From contig CAZFEC010000047.1 of assembly GCA_964517435.1 (NCBI GenBank), forward strand, positions 1 to 22,339: a DNA stretch of 22,339 nucleotides. Reading direction: 5' to 3'. Shown here piece by piece: positions 13,190 to 21,359 of this stretch. The notes below the pieces were generated by a model that searched no databases, was not told the DNA's origin, and saw only the letters and a program-made list of their open reading frames with translations. Made by a program: the position numbers and the translations under genes. The stretch comes from BS150m-G50 sp964517435. Lineage in GTDB: Bacteria > CAIWAD01 > BS150m-G50. Every line of letters begins with the position of its first letter. Positions within the stretch are counted from its first letter, which is position 1.

Positions 13190-14053
13190 TCACCCCACCA
13201 TCTCGAAGGAGTTGTAACCGAACCGGCGTGCCTGGTAGCCGTCCAGATCGACCCCCGCGGTTTCCTCGGCGGCGATGGGCTCCTGCAGCCACTCGGCGTA
13301 GGAGTCGTCCTCAGCCCCGGACTCGGTCTGCACTTCGACTTCCACCTGTTCGAATTCGACACCGGCCAGCTTGAGATTCTCGCGCAGCTGGTCCAGCCAG
13401 AGCAGCAGCTGTTCCTGCACCTGCGCCCGTTCCGCCGTGAGCTGGACCCGCAGGTGGGCGCCGTTCAGTTCGATCTGCAATGCCAGGCGTCCCAGTTCCG
13501 GCGGGTCGAGCTGGAGGTGGGCGCGCTGGACGCCGTTCTGCAGCATGATGCGGATACGTCCCGACAGGCCGTCGAGCAGTTGCGGGATATCGCGCGCCTG
13601 TACGACCGCCACCGCCGGCAGCCGTTGTACCTGAACCAGCGGCAGACGCTGTTGTCCCTCGGTAAACGGCAATCCCGGCTCCACTTCCCGGCGCGCCGAA
13701 GGCAGCCACTGTTCCGGCTTCAGCTTGAGTTCGATGAAACCGGGGCGTTGCAGTGGCATGGGTTCGCGGCGCAGGGGATTGCGCTCCGCTCCCGGCGCCC
13801 GCTGCGGTGCCGTTTCCCTTTCCTGCCGCTCCTCCGGCGGCGCCGCTTCCGGTTCCGGCGGCGGCGCGTTCTGCGCCAGGGCGGCATCCAGTTTTTCCTT
13901 GTCGTGCCAGAGGGAGGCGGCGGGCACGATCAGCCGCATCAGGGCGGCGAAGAGACTGTTCTGACGCTTGTCGGCGGCGGATTCCCGCTCCGGCTGCTGG
14001 CGGGGGCTGTTTTTGACTGTTGCCTCGGGGACAGGCTGGGCGGAGATCTCCAT
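13190..14053 (-). CDS. fliK: Flagellar hook-length control protein FliK
   Basis: FliK measures hook length and switches export specificity from hook to filament through FlhB. The 287-residue product is shorter than enteric FliK (about 405). The N-terminal half is Pro/Glu/Arg-rich and poorly conserved. The C-terminal domain (about 165-242) is clear: RAHLQLDPPELGRLALQIEL, then LTAERAQVQEQLLLWLDQLR and a final amphipathic strand. A very strong GGAGGAGG lies about 6 nt upstream. The start shares one base with the stop of the preceding gene (TGATG), indicating coupling. Shorter length may mean a shorter ruler domain, which is inference. Confidence 0.9.
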   Translation of the reverse strand: MEISAQPVPEATVKNSPRQQPERESAADKRQNSLFAALMRLIVPAASLWHDKEKLDAALAQNAPPPEPEAAPPEERQERETAPQRAPGAERNPLRREPMPLQRPGFIELKLKPEQWLPSARREVEPGLPFTEGQQRLPLVQVQRLPAVAVVQARDIPQLLDGLSGRIRIMLQNGVQRAHLQLDPPELGRLALQIELNGAHLRVQLTAERAQVQEQLLLWLDQLRENLKLAGVEFEQVEVEVQTESGAEDDSYAEWLQEPIAAEETAGVDLDGYQARRFGYNSFEMVG

Positions 14054-14664
14054 CAGCGTCCTCCTCCGGCGGTGGCTCGCTGCTCCGCCCGGTTCTGGAT
14101 CTGGCGCGCGATACCGGCCGCCTTGTCGGTCGGCATGGCGGCCATGATTTTCGCCGCATCCCGCTGATTGATCGACATCAGTACCTGGATGATGGTCTCC
14201 CGGTCGAGGTTGACCATGATGGAAGCGGCTCGATCCGCCTTCATGGTTCCGAAGATGCCGGCCAGCTGCTTGACCTCATTGGTGGAGAGTTCCAGCTGTT
14301 CCTGCTTGATATCTTCCACCCGTTCTTCCAGTTCCCCGATCTGCTCGTGCTGCTCGACCGTCACCTGGCTGAGGGAATCGGAACGCTCCCGGAAAACCTG
14401 TGCCTCCTCGATCAACTCCGGCGGAATGCCGGCTTCGACCGCGGTGGACAAACTGTCGGCGCGCTGTTCCAGGATATAACGCATCTGGTAGAAGGGAATC
14501 ACGTAGGTTTCGCGCACATGGTTGAGCAGAAAATACATGGTTGCGAAAATCAGGATTATACCCACCACGGCTGTCGCTGCGATCATCCAGACCGGTGCGC
14601 TGCTCTCCGCAGTCTCAACCTTCTCCTGCGGTTTTTCTTCGGTTTTCGGTTTTTCCTCAGCCAT
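14053..14664 (-). CDS. MotE/YlxF-like flagellar protein with MgtE-type N-terminal domain
   Basis: The 203-residue product has an acidic/Lys-rich cytoplasmic N-terminus, one membrane helix (about 25-48), a coiled coil (about 90-132, IGELEERVEDIKQEQLEL) and a C-terminal MgtE_N-like repeat domain (about 134-190, with KADRAASIMVNLDRETIIQV and DAAKIMAAMPTDKAAGIARQ). This architecture and position between fliJ and fliK match YlxF of Bacillus and the MotE family. MotE in Sinorhizobium is a chaperone for a motility protein, but the role of the versions encoded inside fliJ-fliK operons is not firmly known. It overlaps fliJ by 8 nt and fliK by 1 nt. Confidence 0.85.
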   Translation of the reverse strand: MAEEKPKTEEKPQEKVETAESSAPVWMIAATAVVGIILIFATMYFLLNHVRETYVIPFYQMRYILEQRADSLSTAVEAGIPPELIEEAQVFRERSDSLSQVTVEQHEQIGELEERVEDIKQEQLELSTNEVKQLAGIFGTMKADRAASIMVNLDRETIIQVLMSINQRDAAKIMAAMPTDKAAGIARQIQNRAEQRATAGGGR

Positions 14665-15121
14665 CTCGCTGCCCTTCTCTTTGCCTCCACAAGTAGCGCG
14701 TCGTGGCCATCTCGTCGAGGAAGGTCTCCTCTTCCCGTTTCAATACCCGCTGATACTCCTGCCAGCGCCGCTCCCGGACCGATTCCAGCAACCGGCGTTC
14801 CCGCGAGGCGGCGACCAGCTCCGCCCGTTTGGCGGCAACCGCTTTCCGTTGCCTCGCCAGCTGCAGCCGGGTTTGCAGACGCCGGTCCGCGAGCAGCGCA
14901 ATCTGCGTGTAAAAGCTCTGCGCCGTCGCCGGCTGAAACGCCCTTCCCTGCAGGTCGCGCAGGCGGGTGTAGTAAAGAACCATCTGTCCGGCCAACCGCT
15001 CGCCTCGCGCGACGAGGTTCAGCTCAATCTGCACCTGTTGCGCCAGCTCCTGTTGTTTCTGTTTTTCAAGCCGCCGCTTCAGCTGTAGCACCCGCTCCAG
15101 GCGAAATCGAAACCGCTTCAT
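14657..15121 (-). CDS. fliJ: Flagellar export protein FliJ
   Basis: FliJ is the coiled-coil stalk of the export ATPase, inserted in the FliI hexamer and contacting FlhA. The 154-residue product is almost entirely charged helix, rich in Arg, Gln, Leu and Glu. It opens with the family signature FRFRLERVLQLKRRLEKQK. There are no membrane segments. The ATG overlaps the fliI stop (ATGA), so the two are translationally coupled. Arginine content is high, in line with the GC-rich genome. Confidence 0.93.
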   Translation of the reverse strand: MKRFRFRLERVLQLKRRLEKQKQQELAQQVQIELNLVARGERLAGQMVLYYTRLRDLQGRAFQPATAQSFYTQIALLADRRLQTRLQLARQRKAVAAKRAELVAASRERRLLESVRERRWQEYQRVLKREEETFLDEMATTRYLWRQREGQRDG

Positions 15122-16428
15122 ACCAGCAGGCGTCCCATCTGCTCCCGGGTCCGGTTGAAATCACTGAATTCGGCCAGATCCTGCTTGAGAAAAGCGCGGA
15201 TCGCCGGATTGCGTTCAACCGCCTGGTCGATTTCCGCACTGCTGCCTTTCACATAGGCGCCGATATGGATCAGATCCTCCGCTTCCCGGTAGGTCGCCAT
15301 GTGAGTGAGGATCTGCTTGGCCGCCGCCAGGTGTTCGGGCGGTACGATATCGACCATCACCCGCGAAATCGACTCCAGCGGATCGACGGCGGGATAGTGG
15401 TTGGCGGAGGCCAGCTGGCGGGATAGCACGATGTGGCCGTCCAGGATCGACCGCACCGCGTCCGCCACCGGCTCCAGCATGTCGTCTCCCTCCACCAGCA
15501 CGTTGTAGAAACCGGTGATGGTTCCACGCGGTGAAGTGCCGGAGCGCTCCAACAGCCGCGGCAACAGGGAGAAGACCGAGGGAGTGTAACCCTTGGTGGT
15601 GGGCGGTTCGCCGACCGCCAGCCCCACCTCCCGCTGCGCCATCGCGAACCGGGTGACCGAATCCATCATCAGGATGACATCCAGCCCCAGGTCGCGGAAG
15701 TACTCCGCTATTGCGGTAGCGGCCCAGGCGCCGCGGATCTTGGCCAGCGCCGGTTGATCGGAGGTCACCGCCACCACTACCGAACGGGCCAGGCCTTCCG
15801 GGCCCAGATCTTTTTCGATGAATTCGCGCACCTCCCGGCCACGCTCGCCGATCAACGCGATCACGTTGACATCCGCCCGGGCGTAACGGGACAGCATCCC
15901 GAGCAGTACCGATTTGCCGATACCGGAACCGGAGAAAATACCCAGACGCTGCCCCTTCCCCACCGTCAACAGGGAGTCGAGCACGCGAATACCGGTGGCG
16001 AGGATCTCGGTGATCCGGCGCCGTTCGAGGGGACCGGGCGGCTGATTCTTCAATTGGGTACGGTGGCGGGTGAACAGCGCTCCCCGGCCGTCGATCGGCT
16101 CCAGAAAGCCGTCGAGGACGCGTCCCAGCATGCTGCGGCCGGCGTGGATCCACTGACCCTGACTGACATGATAGACCAGGTCGCCGGCGGCCACTCCCTG
16201 CAGACGGGTCAGCGGCAGCAGGCGGGTCAGACCGCCGCTGAAACCGATGATCTCCGCTGGAACCGACTCGCCGCTGCGCAGCTGGATGCGGCAGAGATCG
16301 CCGACCGCGCCGCGGGGACCGTGCGACTCGATGATGAGTCCCACCAGCCGTTTCACCACACCGGTGACTGCAAAGGCGGACATCGCCGTCAATCTTCCTT
16401 GCCAGTTCTGCCAGGGCAGACTACTCAC
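15118..16428 (-). CDS. fliI: Flagellum-specific ATP synthase (export ATPase) FliI
   Basis: FliI is the hexameric ATPase of the flagellar export apparatus, related to F1 beta. The 436-residue product has P-loop GSGIGKS (167-173), the catalytic-glutamate loop GERGREVREF (194-203), Walker B VILMMDS (251-257), and the type III ATPase-specific loop REVGLAVGEPPTTKGYTPSV. The start taken is GTG at 16428: it has GGAGG about 9 nt upstream and gives the 22 residues expected before the VTGVVKRLVGL strand. An ATG at 16383 would remove most of them. It overlaps fliH by 8 nt and fliJ by 4 nt. Confidence 0.96.
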   Translation of the reverse strand: MSSLPWQNWQGRLTAMSAFAVTGVVKRLVGLIIESHGPRGAVGDLCRIQLRSGESVPAEIIGFSGGLTRLLPLTRLQGVAAGDLVYHVSQGQWIHAGRSMLGRVLDGFLEPIDGRGALFTRHRTQLKNQPPGPLERRRITEILATGIRVLDSLLTVGKGQRLGIFSGSGIGKSVLLGMLSRYARADVNVIALIGERGREVREFIEKDLGPEGLARSVVVAVTSDQPALAKIRGAWAATAIAEYFRDLGLDVILMMDSVTRFAMAQREVGLAVGEPPTTKGYTPSVFSLLPRLLERSGTSPRGTITGFYNVLVEGDDMLEPVADAVRSILDGHIVLSRQLASANHYPAVDPLESISRVMVDIVPPEHLAAAKQILTHMATYREAEDLIHIGAYVKGSSAEIDQAVERNPAIRAFLKQDLAEFSDFNRTREQMGRLLV

Positions 16429-17149
16429 CGCCGTTAACCTCCAGTTGTTCGATCATCGCCTTACGTATCACATCCAGTTGTTCTTCACCCAGCTCCACCA
16501 GGCCCTGCGCCATCTCCACGCGACACTGATGCCGCGGCACTTCCGGCGCCTCCACCAGCTCCGCCTGTACCGCTTGCAGTCGTTCGGGATAGCCTTTCTG
16601 CTTGAACAACGCCAGGTCGTCCGGGTGGAGCGCGATCGAGAAGGGACCGGCGTTGGCGTATTCTTCCAGCAACTTGTCGATAACGCCGATTAGGAGGGCC
16701 GAATCCAGCCGGAACACCTCGCCGACCAAACGCCGCGCCATGCCGATCGCCAACTCCACCACCTGGGTGCCGGTATTAGTCACCAGTTCCTGGCGCTGCA
16801 GGCGCGCTTCCTCGAACAGGTCCCGCAGAGAGCTGATCAACTCCTCCGCTTCCGCCTGTCCCTGGTTGATGCCCTGGTCGATGCCGGCGCTCAAGCCCGC
16901 GGCATGCGCCTCGTCCCGTTCCGCCGCCAGGGAGGTTTCACTCGTCTCCAGCCGTTGTTCCAGCTCCTCCACCCGCCGTTGCAGGCGCTGCACCTCGCGG
17001 CGCAGCAGGTTGCGTTCCAACGCTGTTCGCAGCGCCTCGCGCCGCTGCCGGTCACGGATGATGGGAGGTCGCACCTCTACCACTTCCACCGGTGAAGCGA
17101 TACCCGGAGCGGGGGGCGGTGTGATCTTATCCTTTTTGATAATGCGCAT
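16421..17149 (-). CDS. fliH: Flagellar assembly protein FliH
   Basis: FliH is the peripheral stalk of the export ATPase; it binds FliI and docks on FliN. The 242-residue product opens MRIIKKDKI, as FliH often does. It then has a long charged coiled coil (about 35-85) with the Gly-spaced segment AAGLSAGIDQGINQGQAEAE (about 87-106), the GxxxG pattern typical of FliH, and a C-terminal V-ATPase E-like domain (about 125-235). Its stop lies within the fliI start region. It is separated from fliG by 57 nt, the loosest joint in this part of the operon. Confidence 0.93.
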   Translation of the reverse strand: MRIIKKDKITPPPAPGIASPVEVVEVRPPIIRDRQRREALRTALERNLLRREVQRLQRRVEELEQRLETSETSLAAERDEAHAAGLSAGIDQGINQGQAEAEELISSLRDLFEEARLQRQELVTNTGTQVVELAIGMARRLVGEVFRLDSALLIGVIDKLLEEYANAGPFSIALHPDDLALFKQKGYPERLQAVQAELVEAPEVPRHQCRVEMAQGLVELGEEQLDVIRKAMIEQLEVNGGE

Positions 17150-17206
17150 CTTGGGTCCGATGATGTCGGTCTACAGGTAACCTCTTAAATTCCACCGGTG
17201 AGGCGG

Positions 17207-18208
17207 TTAGACCAGATGGTCTTCCTCACCCTTGGCCAGCACGATCTGGCCTTCCTCCTCCAGACGGCGGATGATGTCGACGATCTTCTGCTGTACTTCC
17301 TCCACCTCGCGCAACCGCACCGGCGGCATGAATTCCAGCTCTTCCTCGATCATCTCCGAGGCACGGGCGGACATGTTGGCAAGGATCTTGCCCTTCAGTT
17401 CGTCCGAGCAGACCTTGAGCGACAGCGCCAGTTCCTTGCTGTCGACCTCCTTCAGCACCTTCTGTATGGAGCGGTCATCCAGACCGATGATATCCTCAAA
17501 GACGAACATCAGGTTCTTGATTTCGGTGGCCATCACCGGATCTGACTGGGACAACTCCGACAGTACCGTCTTCTCCGTGCTGGCGCCGACCAGATTGAGG
17601 ATCTCCGACGCGGTTTTAACGCCGCCCAGCTTGGAGACGCCTCGCGAAAGGTCGACCCGCGATTCCAGGACGTTCTCCAGCACCCGGATCACCTCCGGAT
17701 TCACCCGTTCCATGCGGCTCAGGCGCCTGATGATGTCGGGCTGCAGCTCCTCCGGCAGCTCCTGCAGAATGGAGGCGGCCTGAGTGGCGGAGAGCTGTGT
17801 CAAGACAAGAGCGACAGTCTGCGGATGTTCCTTCTGCAGGAAGGTCAACAGCTGGTTGGCGTCGACATCCCGCAGGATATTGAAACCCCTGATCCGCAGC
17901 GCACTCTTGACCTTCTTGAGCATCACTTCCGCATCCGTCTCTCCCAGCGCCTCGGTCAGGATCTCCTTGGCGTAGTTGAAACCGCCCTCCTCCAGGTAAT
18001 CGTGCGCTTCCATCATCTCGCGAAACTCCTCGACGACCCGGCGGGTGAAAGCGCTGGGGACATAGCCCAGTTTGACGATCTCCCCGGTCAGCATCTCGGC
18101 TTCCTGGTCGCTCATCTGTTTGAAAAGGCTGACCGAGGGTTCCCGCCCCAGTGCCAGCATCATCAGCGCCGCTTTCTGCAGGCCGCTGAGCTTGGCGTAA
18201 TCCATCAT
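17207..18208 (-). CDS. fliG: Flagellar motor switch protein FliG
   Basis: FliG sits on the MS ring and is the rotor part pushed by MotA. The 333-residue product is full length. It shows the N-terminal FliF-binding domain, the EHPQ motif (127-130), the hinge GGV (195-197, VSKLGGVKTASEILN), and the C-terminal torque helix (FVFEDIIGLDDRSIQKVLKE, 236-255) with alternating charges. The start overlaps the fliF stop (ATGATGGA; either of two ATGs, 18208 or 18205, could be used). fliF and fliG are thus translationally coupled, as their direct binding would favour. Confidence 0.97.
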   Translation of the reverse strand: MMDYAKLSGLQKAALMMLALGREPSVSLFKQMSDQEAEMLTGEIVKLGYVPSAFTRRVVEEFREMMEAHDYLEEGGFNYAKEILTEALGETDAEVMLKKVKSALRIRGFNILRDVDANQLLTFLQKEHPQTVALVLTQLSATQAASILQELPEELQPDIIRRLSRMERVNPEVIRVLENVLESRVDLSRGVSKLGGVKTASEILNLVGASTEKTVLSELSQSDPVMATEIKNLMFVFEDIIGLDDRSIQKVLKEVDSKELALSLKVCSDELKGKILANMSARASEMIEEELEFMPPVRLREVEEVQQKIVDIIRRLEEEGQIVLAKGEEDHLV

Positions 18209-19770
18209 GATTGCTCCGTACTGACGTACCAGGTTCTCAACAGTCTGATTGCATCTTCGGGATTGGTTTCAGTGAACTTGAGCACCTGGCTCTGAAGTTG
18301 ACGGAATTGTTTTTCCTCCTCCGGTAAAGCTATCGCTTCCACCGGCAGACCCGCGGTGGTACCGGTGAGGGCAAACTCATCTTCCGCGGCGGCTGTCACC
18401 GCGTCTTCCTGCTCCAGGCGTTCCGTAATCACCTGCTGGGTGTTCTGCAGAGCAGAGCGCAGGAAAAGGAAGAGACCGATCACCACCGCGACCAGCAGGG
18501 CATTCTTGAGTAGATCGCTGTAGAGGAGCGCATCCTGCCACCGCGTCATCCAACCCGCTTCCCGCACCTCCTGCGTGCGGTCGAACGGTACGCAGCGTAC
18601 CGAGATCTGATCGTTGCGCTCGGTATCGAAACCGACCGCACCCTTGACGATCTCGGTCAGGGCTTCCAGTTCGCTGCTGCTGCGCGGGATGTAGCGCAGC
18701 TCATTTCCGCCCTCCGGGTCCTCTTCCCAGATACCGTCCACCGCCAGCGATACGGAGAGACGCGTGATGTTCCCCACCTGACTCAGCAGGTGTTCTACCG
18801 ACCGGTTCACCTCGTAGTTGGCGATGCTGCTCTCGCGCGCCGTCTGGGTGGTATCCTGCGTGGTTTCGTTGTTTTCCAGCCGTTCCTCGGAACGGATGAT
18901 CTGGGTATCGGGATCGTAGCTTTCGGTGGTTTTTTCGATCTGGGAGAAATTGAGCTCCGTGGCCACCTGCACCACCGAGCGGTCACCGCCCAAAACCCGG
19001 TCCAACAGCCGCTGCGCACGCTGCGAATAGTACTGATCCACCATCCCCTTCATCTTCATCTGCGAACTGGTGATACCGAGCGAGGTGTTTTCGTCGATCG
19101 TTTCGCTCAGGATGTTGCCGTAGGTGTCGATGACGGTGACCTCGGAGGGACGCAGGCCCTCAACGCTGCCGGCCACCATGCGGGTGATACCGTCAATCTG
19201 CGAGCGGTCCAGGTAGTCGCGGCCGGCCAGCTCCAGAGTGACGGCGGCGGTCGGCTCCAGCCTTTCGTCGGCGAAAAGATTCGGTTCCGGGATCACGATC
19301 TTGACATAAGCGCGCTTCACGGTGTGCAGACTGCTGATCGTCCGTGCCAGCTCCCCTTCCAGGGCGCGCTTTTGCGACAGCTTCTGGTAGCGTTCCGACT
19401 GTCCCAGCGTGTTCTGCTCATCCAGCAGTTCGTAACCCTTGATGCCGCCGCTGGCGATTCCTTTACCGGCTAGCTTGATGCGGGTTTCGTACAGCTGGCG
19501 CCGGGGTACCATCACGGTACCGCCGCCGCGGGTCAGCTGGTATTCGATATTCTCCGACTGCAGGTATTCGACCACAGTGCCGGCCTCTTCCGGAGCGAGA
19601 TCGCTGTAGAGCACGCCGAAATCGGGACGGGAAGCCCAGAACAGAATCAGGAAGATGAGCGCCGCGGCGCCGAGTCCCCCCCCGATCATCACCTTGCGCT
19701 GTCGCCCGCTGGTCTGGTTCCACTTCTCTTGAAGCGCCTGCAGCTGCTGTTTCAGTTTCTCCGGCATCAT
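18205..19770 (-). CDS. fliF: Flagellar MS-ring protein FliF
   Basis: FliF forms the MS ring, the first structure assembled in the membrane. The 521-residue product has membrane helices at about 28-46 and 420-441, a large periplasmic region with ring-building motifs (ERYQKLSQKRALEGELARTI and VKRAYVKIVIPEPNLFADE), and a C-terminal cytoplasmic FliG-binding helix (about 496-519, FTETNPEDAIRLLRTWY). Two consecutive ATGs (19770 and 19767) are possible starts; GGGAG lies 2 nt before the first and 5 nt before the second, so the second may be the one used. It lies 37 nt after fliE. Confidence 0.97.
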   Translation of the reverse strand: MMPEKLKQQLQALQEKWNQTSGRQRKVMIGGGLGAAALIFLILFWASRPDFGVLYSDLAPEEAGTVVEYLQSENIEYQLTRGGGTVMVPRRQLYETRIKLAGKGIASGGIKGYELLDEQNTLGQSERYQKLSQKRALEGELARTISSLHTVKRAYVKIVIPEPNLFADERLEPTAAVTLELAGRDYLDRSQIDGITRMVAGSVEGLRPSEVTVIDTYGNILSETIDENTSLGITSSQMKMKGMVDQYYSQRAQRLLDRVLGGDRSVVQVATELNFSQIEKTTESYDPDTQIIRSEERLENNETTQDTTQTARESSIANYEVNRSVEHLLSQVGNITRLSVSLAVDGIWEEDPEGGNELRYIPRSSSELEALTEIVKGAVGFDTERNDQISVRCVPFDRTQEVREAGWMTRWQDALLYSDLLKNALLVAVVIGLFLFLRSALQNTQQVITERLEQEDAVTAAAEDEFALTGTTAGLPVEAIALPEEEKQFRQLQSQVLKFTETNPEDAIRLLRTWYVSTEQS

Positions 19771-19807
19771 GGCTCCCTGAATCGATTCGTCGGTACCCGG
19801 TATTGCG

Positions 19808-20143
19808 TCAGACCTGCATCCGCATCACGTCACGATAGCTTTCCAGCAGCTTGTTGCGGACTTCCAGCAGGAATTGAAAGCTGATGTTGGCTTTTTCCAT
19901 CGCCACCATCGCGGTGTGCACATCCTCGATCTGACCGGCCAGAAAACCGGCGGTGATCTCATCTTTCTCGATCTGCTGCTGGTTCACCTGCTCGATGAAG
20001 CCCTTTACTATTTCCCGGAAACTGGACTCTTCAACCGCCTCCCCTTCCGCAATCAACGGACGGTCCGGCAGGGGCGCCGTCTTCAGTGTCAATTGTCCGA
20101 CGGAGGGCAGTTCCAGCAGTCTGGCGGTGGTATCTACTTTCAT
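19808..20143 (-). CDS. fliE: Flagellar hook-basal body complex protein FliE
   Basis: FliE links the MS ring to the rod and is the first substrate exported. The 111-residue product shows the conserved C-terminal half with DVHTAMVAMEKANISFQFLL and LLESYRDVMRMQV. The ATG at 20143 is preferred over a GTG one codon upstream because AGGTG sits about 5 nt before it. It lies between flgC (14-nt gap) and fliF, the standard order. Confidence 0.94.
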   Translation of the reverse strand: MKVDTTARLLELPSVGQLTLKTAPLPDRPLIAEGEAVEESSFREIVKGFIEQVNQQQIEKDEITAGFLAGQIEDVHTAMVAMEKANISFQFLLEVRNKLLESYRDVMRMQV

Positions 20144-20157
20144 CACGCACCTATCGG

Positions 20158-20661
20158 TTAGATTTCGAGCGCTTTCAGAGCGATCTCCTTGCCGGCCTTC
20201 ATCGCCGTGACATTGGCTTCGTAGGCGCGGGTGGCCAGGAGCAGTTGCGACATCTCCTGTACGACATTGATATCGGGGTAAGCGACATAGCCCTCGGCGT
20301 CGGCATCCGGGTGCTGCGGATCGTACTCCAGCCGGGGTGGACGGTTGGATTGGGCCACTTCCGCTGCGACACCGGTGAGATAGTGGGTGTCGGTTTCGCC
20401 GGCCTCCGTCAACAGGTGGCTCTCGTGCGTCGCCGCCAGGTGCAGTTGCCGCTCCCGCAACAGGGAGCTGAACTCGCCCAACTGATGCTCACTGAAGGTG
20501 GTGACCAGGGGACGATAGGGTCCACCTTCCGCGGTGCGGGTGGTCTGCAGGTTGGCCAGATTGCGACTGATGGCGTCGAGTCGCTGACGCTGGGCCACCA
20601 GTCCGCTGGCGGACACGTTGAGGTTCTGGAAAGCGGTGTTCTGTTTGAGATCGGTAATCAT
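20158..20661 (-). CDS. flgC: Flagellar basal-body rod protein FlgC
   Basis: FlgC is a proximal rod subunit, exported by the flagellar apparatus without a cleaved signal. The 167-residue product has the N-terminal rod motif (SASGLVAQRQRLDAISRNLA, 17-36) and the C-terminal helix (YPDINVVQEMSQLLLATRAY, 128-147, then EANVTAMKAGKE). It is somewhat longer than the usual 134-150, with extra residues in the central region (about 55-110). AGGAG lies about 7 nt upstream of the ATG. The gap to flgB is 10 nt. Confidence 0.95.
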   Translation of the reverse strand: MITDLKQNTAFQNLNVSASGLVAQRQRLDAISRNLANLQTTRTAEGGPYRPLVTTFSEHQLGEFSSLLRERQLHLAATHESHLLTEAGETDTHYLTGVAAEVAQSNRPPRLEYDPQHPDADAEGYVAYPDINVVQEMSQLLLATRAYEANVTAMKAGKEIALKALEI

Positions 20662-20671
20662 GGTCCCGCTC

Positions 20672-21088
20672 CTAGTAGCTGTTGCCGGTGATCGCCTTGC
20701 GGAGCAAGTCGAATTCGTTGCGCGTCATCCGGCTGGAAAAGCGAAAACCGAGCAGGGTCTTGGCCAGACTGGCCATCTCCTGGTCGATGTCGACACTGTT
20801 CAAGCCATTGCCGTCGGCGTCACGGTCGGTCTCCTTCAGTGTCACCGGCAGTTCGTCCATATCCTGCTGGTTGGGCAGATGCTGGACGTCGGTGCGGGTC
20901 AGCGTATTCCGCCGTCGCCGCATCACCTCCTGCAACTGTTCCTCGAATTCCACCTCCAGGCGTCGGTAGCCGGGTGTTTCCGCGTTGGCGACGTTGTTGG
21001 CGATCGCCTTCTGCCGCAGCGCGTAAGCATCCATGCTCTTGCTCAACAGCGGCAGCAGGGTCTCGTTAAGCCGGTTCTTATCGATCAT
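20672..21088 (-). CDS. flgB: Flagellar basal-body rod protein FlgB
   Basis: FlgB is a proximal rod subunit and the first gene of this operon. The chosen ATG at 21088 gives 138 residues, beginning MIDKNRLNETLLPLLSKSMD and carrying the rod motif QKAIANNVANAETPGYRR (26-43), with a C-terminal helix (MASLAKTLLGFRFSSRMTRN). The ORF extends to 21163 but the upstream part overlaps the promoter and is not family-like. The ribosome site is weak (GGGA about 11 nt upstream). A close sigma-54 promoter match lies about 60-75 nt upstream of the start. Confidence 0.95.
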   Translation of the reverse strand: MIDKNRLNETLLPLLSKSMDAYALRQKAIANNVANAETPGYRRLEVEFEEQLQEVMRRRRNTLTRTDVQHLPNQQDMDELPVTLKETDRDADGNGLNSVDIDQEMASLAKTLLGFRFSSRMTRNEFDLLRKAITGNSY

Positions 21089-21146
21089 ACTCGTTTTCCC
21101 GTTCAGCTGTCGTCGTACGTAGATAGGGATCACCCACGCCTGAGTA

Positions 21147-21162
21147 GGCAAACTGTATGCCA
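21147..21162 (-). promoter_or_regulatory. Candidate sigma-54 promoter of the flgB operon
   Basis: On the minus strand TGGCATACAGTTTGCC matches the sigma-54 consensus TGGCAC-N5-TTGCW almost fully; only the sixth base is a T instead of C, as in the fliL site. GG and GC are at the required distance. Transcription would begin near 21136, leaving a leader of about 48 nt before flgB. It would need an NtrC-type activator, which is not in the window. Confidence 0.62.
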
Positions 21163-21260
21163 TATCAGTGATTTGACGATCCCTCCCGTTATGCTTTAGG
21201 CACGCGCTAATTGAGTAGTTGACAAGTTTGGAAGTCCGGGACAGAGGCGGGGAGGTTTTT

Positions 21261-21287
21261 GCCGTTGTGGCAAAGGAATTGCCGTTG
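21261..21287. promoter_or_regulatory. GGCAA/TTGCC dyad upstream of flgB: activator site or second sigma-54-like element
   Basis: GGCAAAGGAATTGCC (21269-21283) is a dyad flanked by a direct repeat GCCGTTG (21261-21267 and 21281-21287). It reads as a sigma-54-like -24/-12 pair on both strands, with correct GG-GC spacing. It is also about 105 bp upstream of the better flgB promoter, where an enhancer-binding activator would sit. I cannot decide between these roles. On the plus strand it would point at the HAD gene. Confidence 0.35.
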
Positions 21288-21359
21288 AAGTACTATGCGA
21301 ACAGTCAAGGTTCCTCGGGTTCAAATGGCGGGATAATGGCGATATGCGTATGTTGAAGT

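Noticed and set aside
12436..13362. Longer FlgD starting at 13362
   Set aside because: The extra 63 residues overlap fliK in another frame; the ATG at 13173 has a good SD and gives the family N-terminus.
14020..15426. 468-residue plus-strand ORF opposite fliI, fliJ and the MotE-like gene
   Set aside because: It is antisense to three clear flagellar genes with overlapping starts and stops, and has no recognisable domain.
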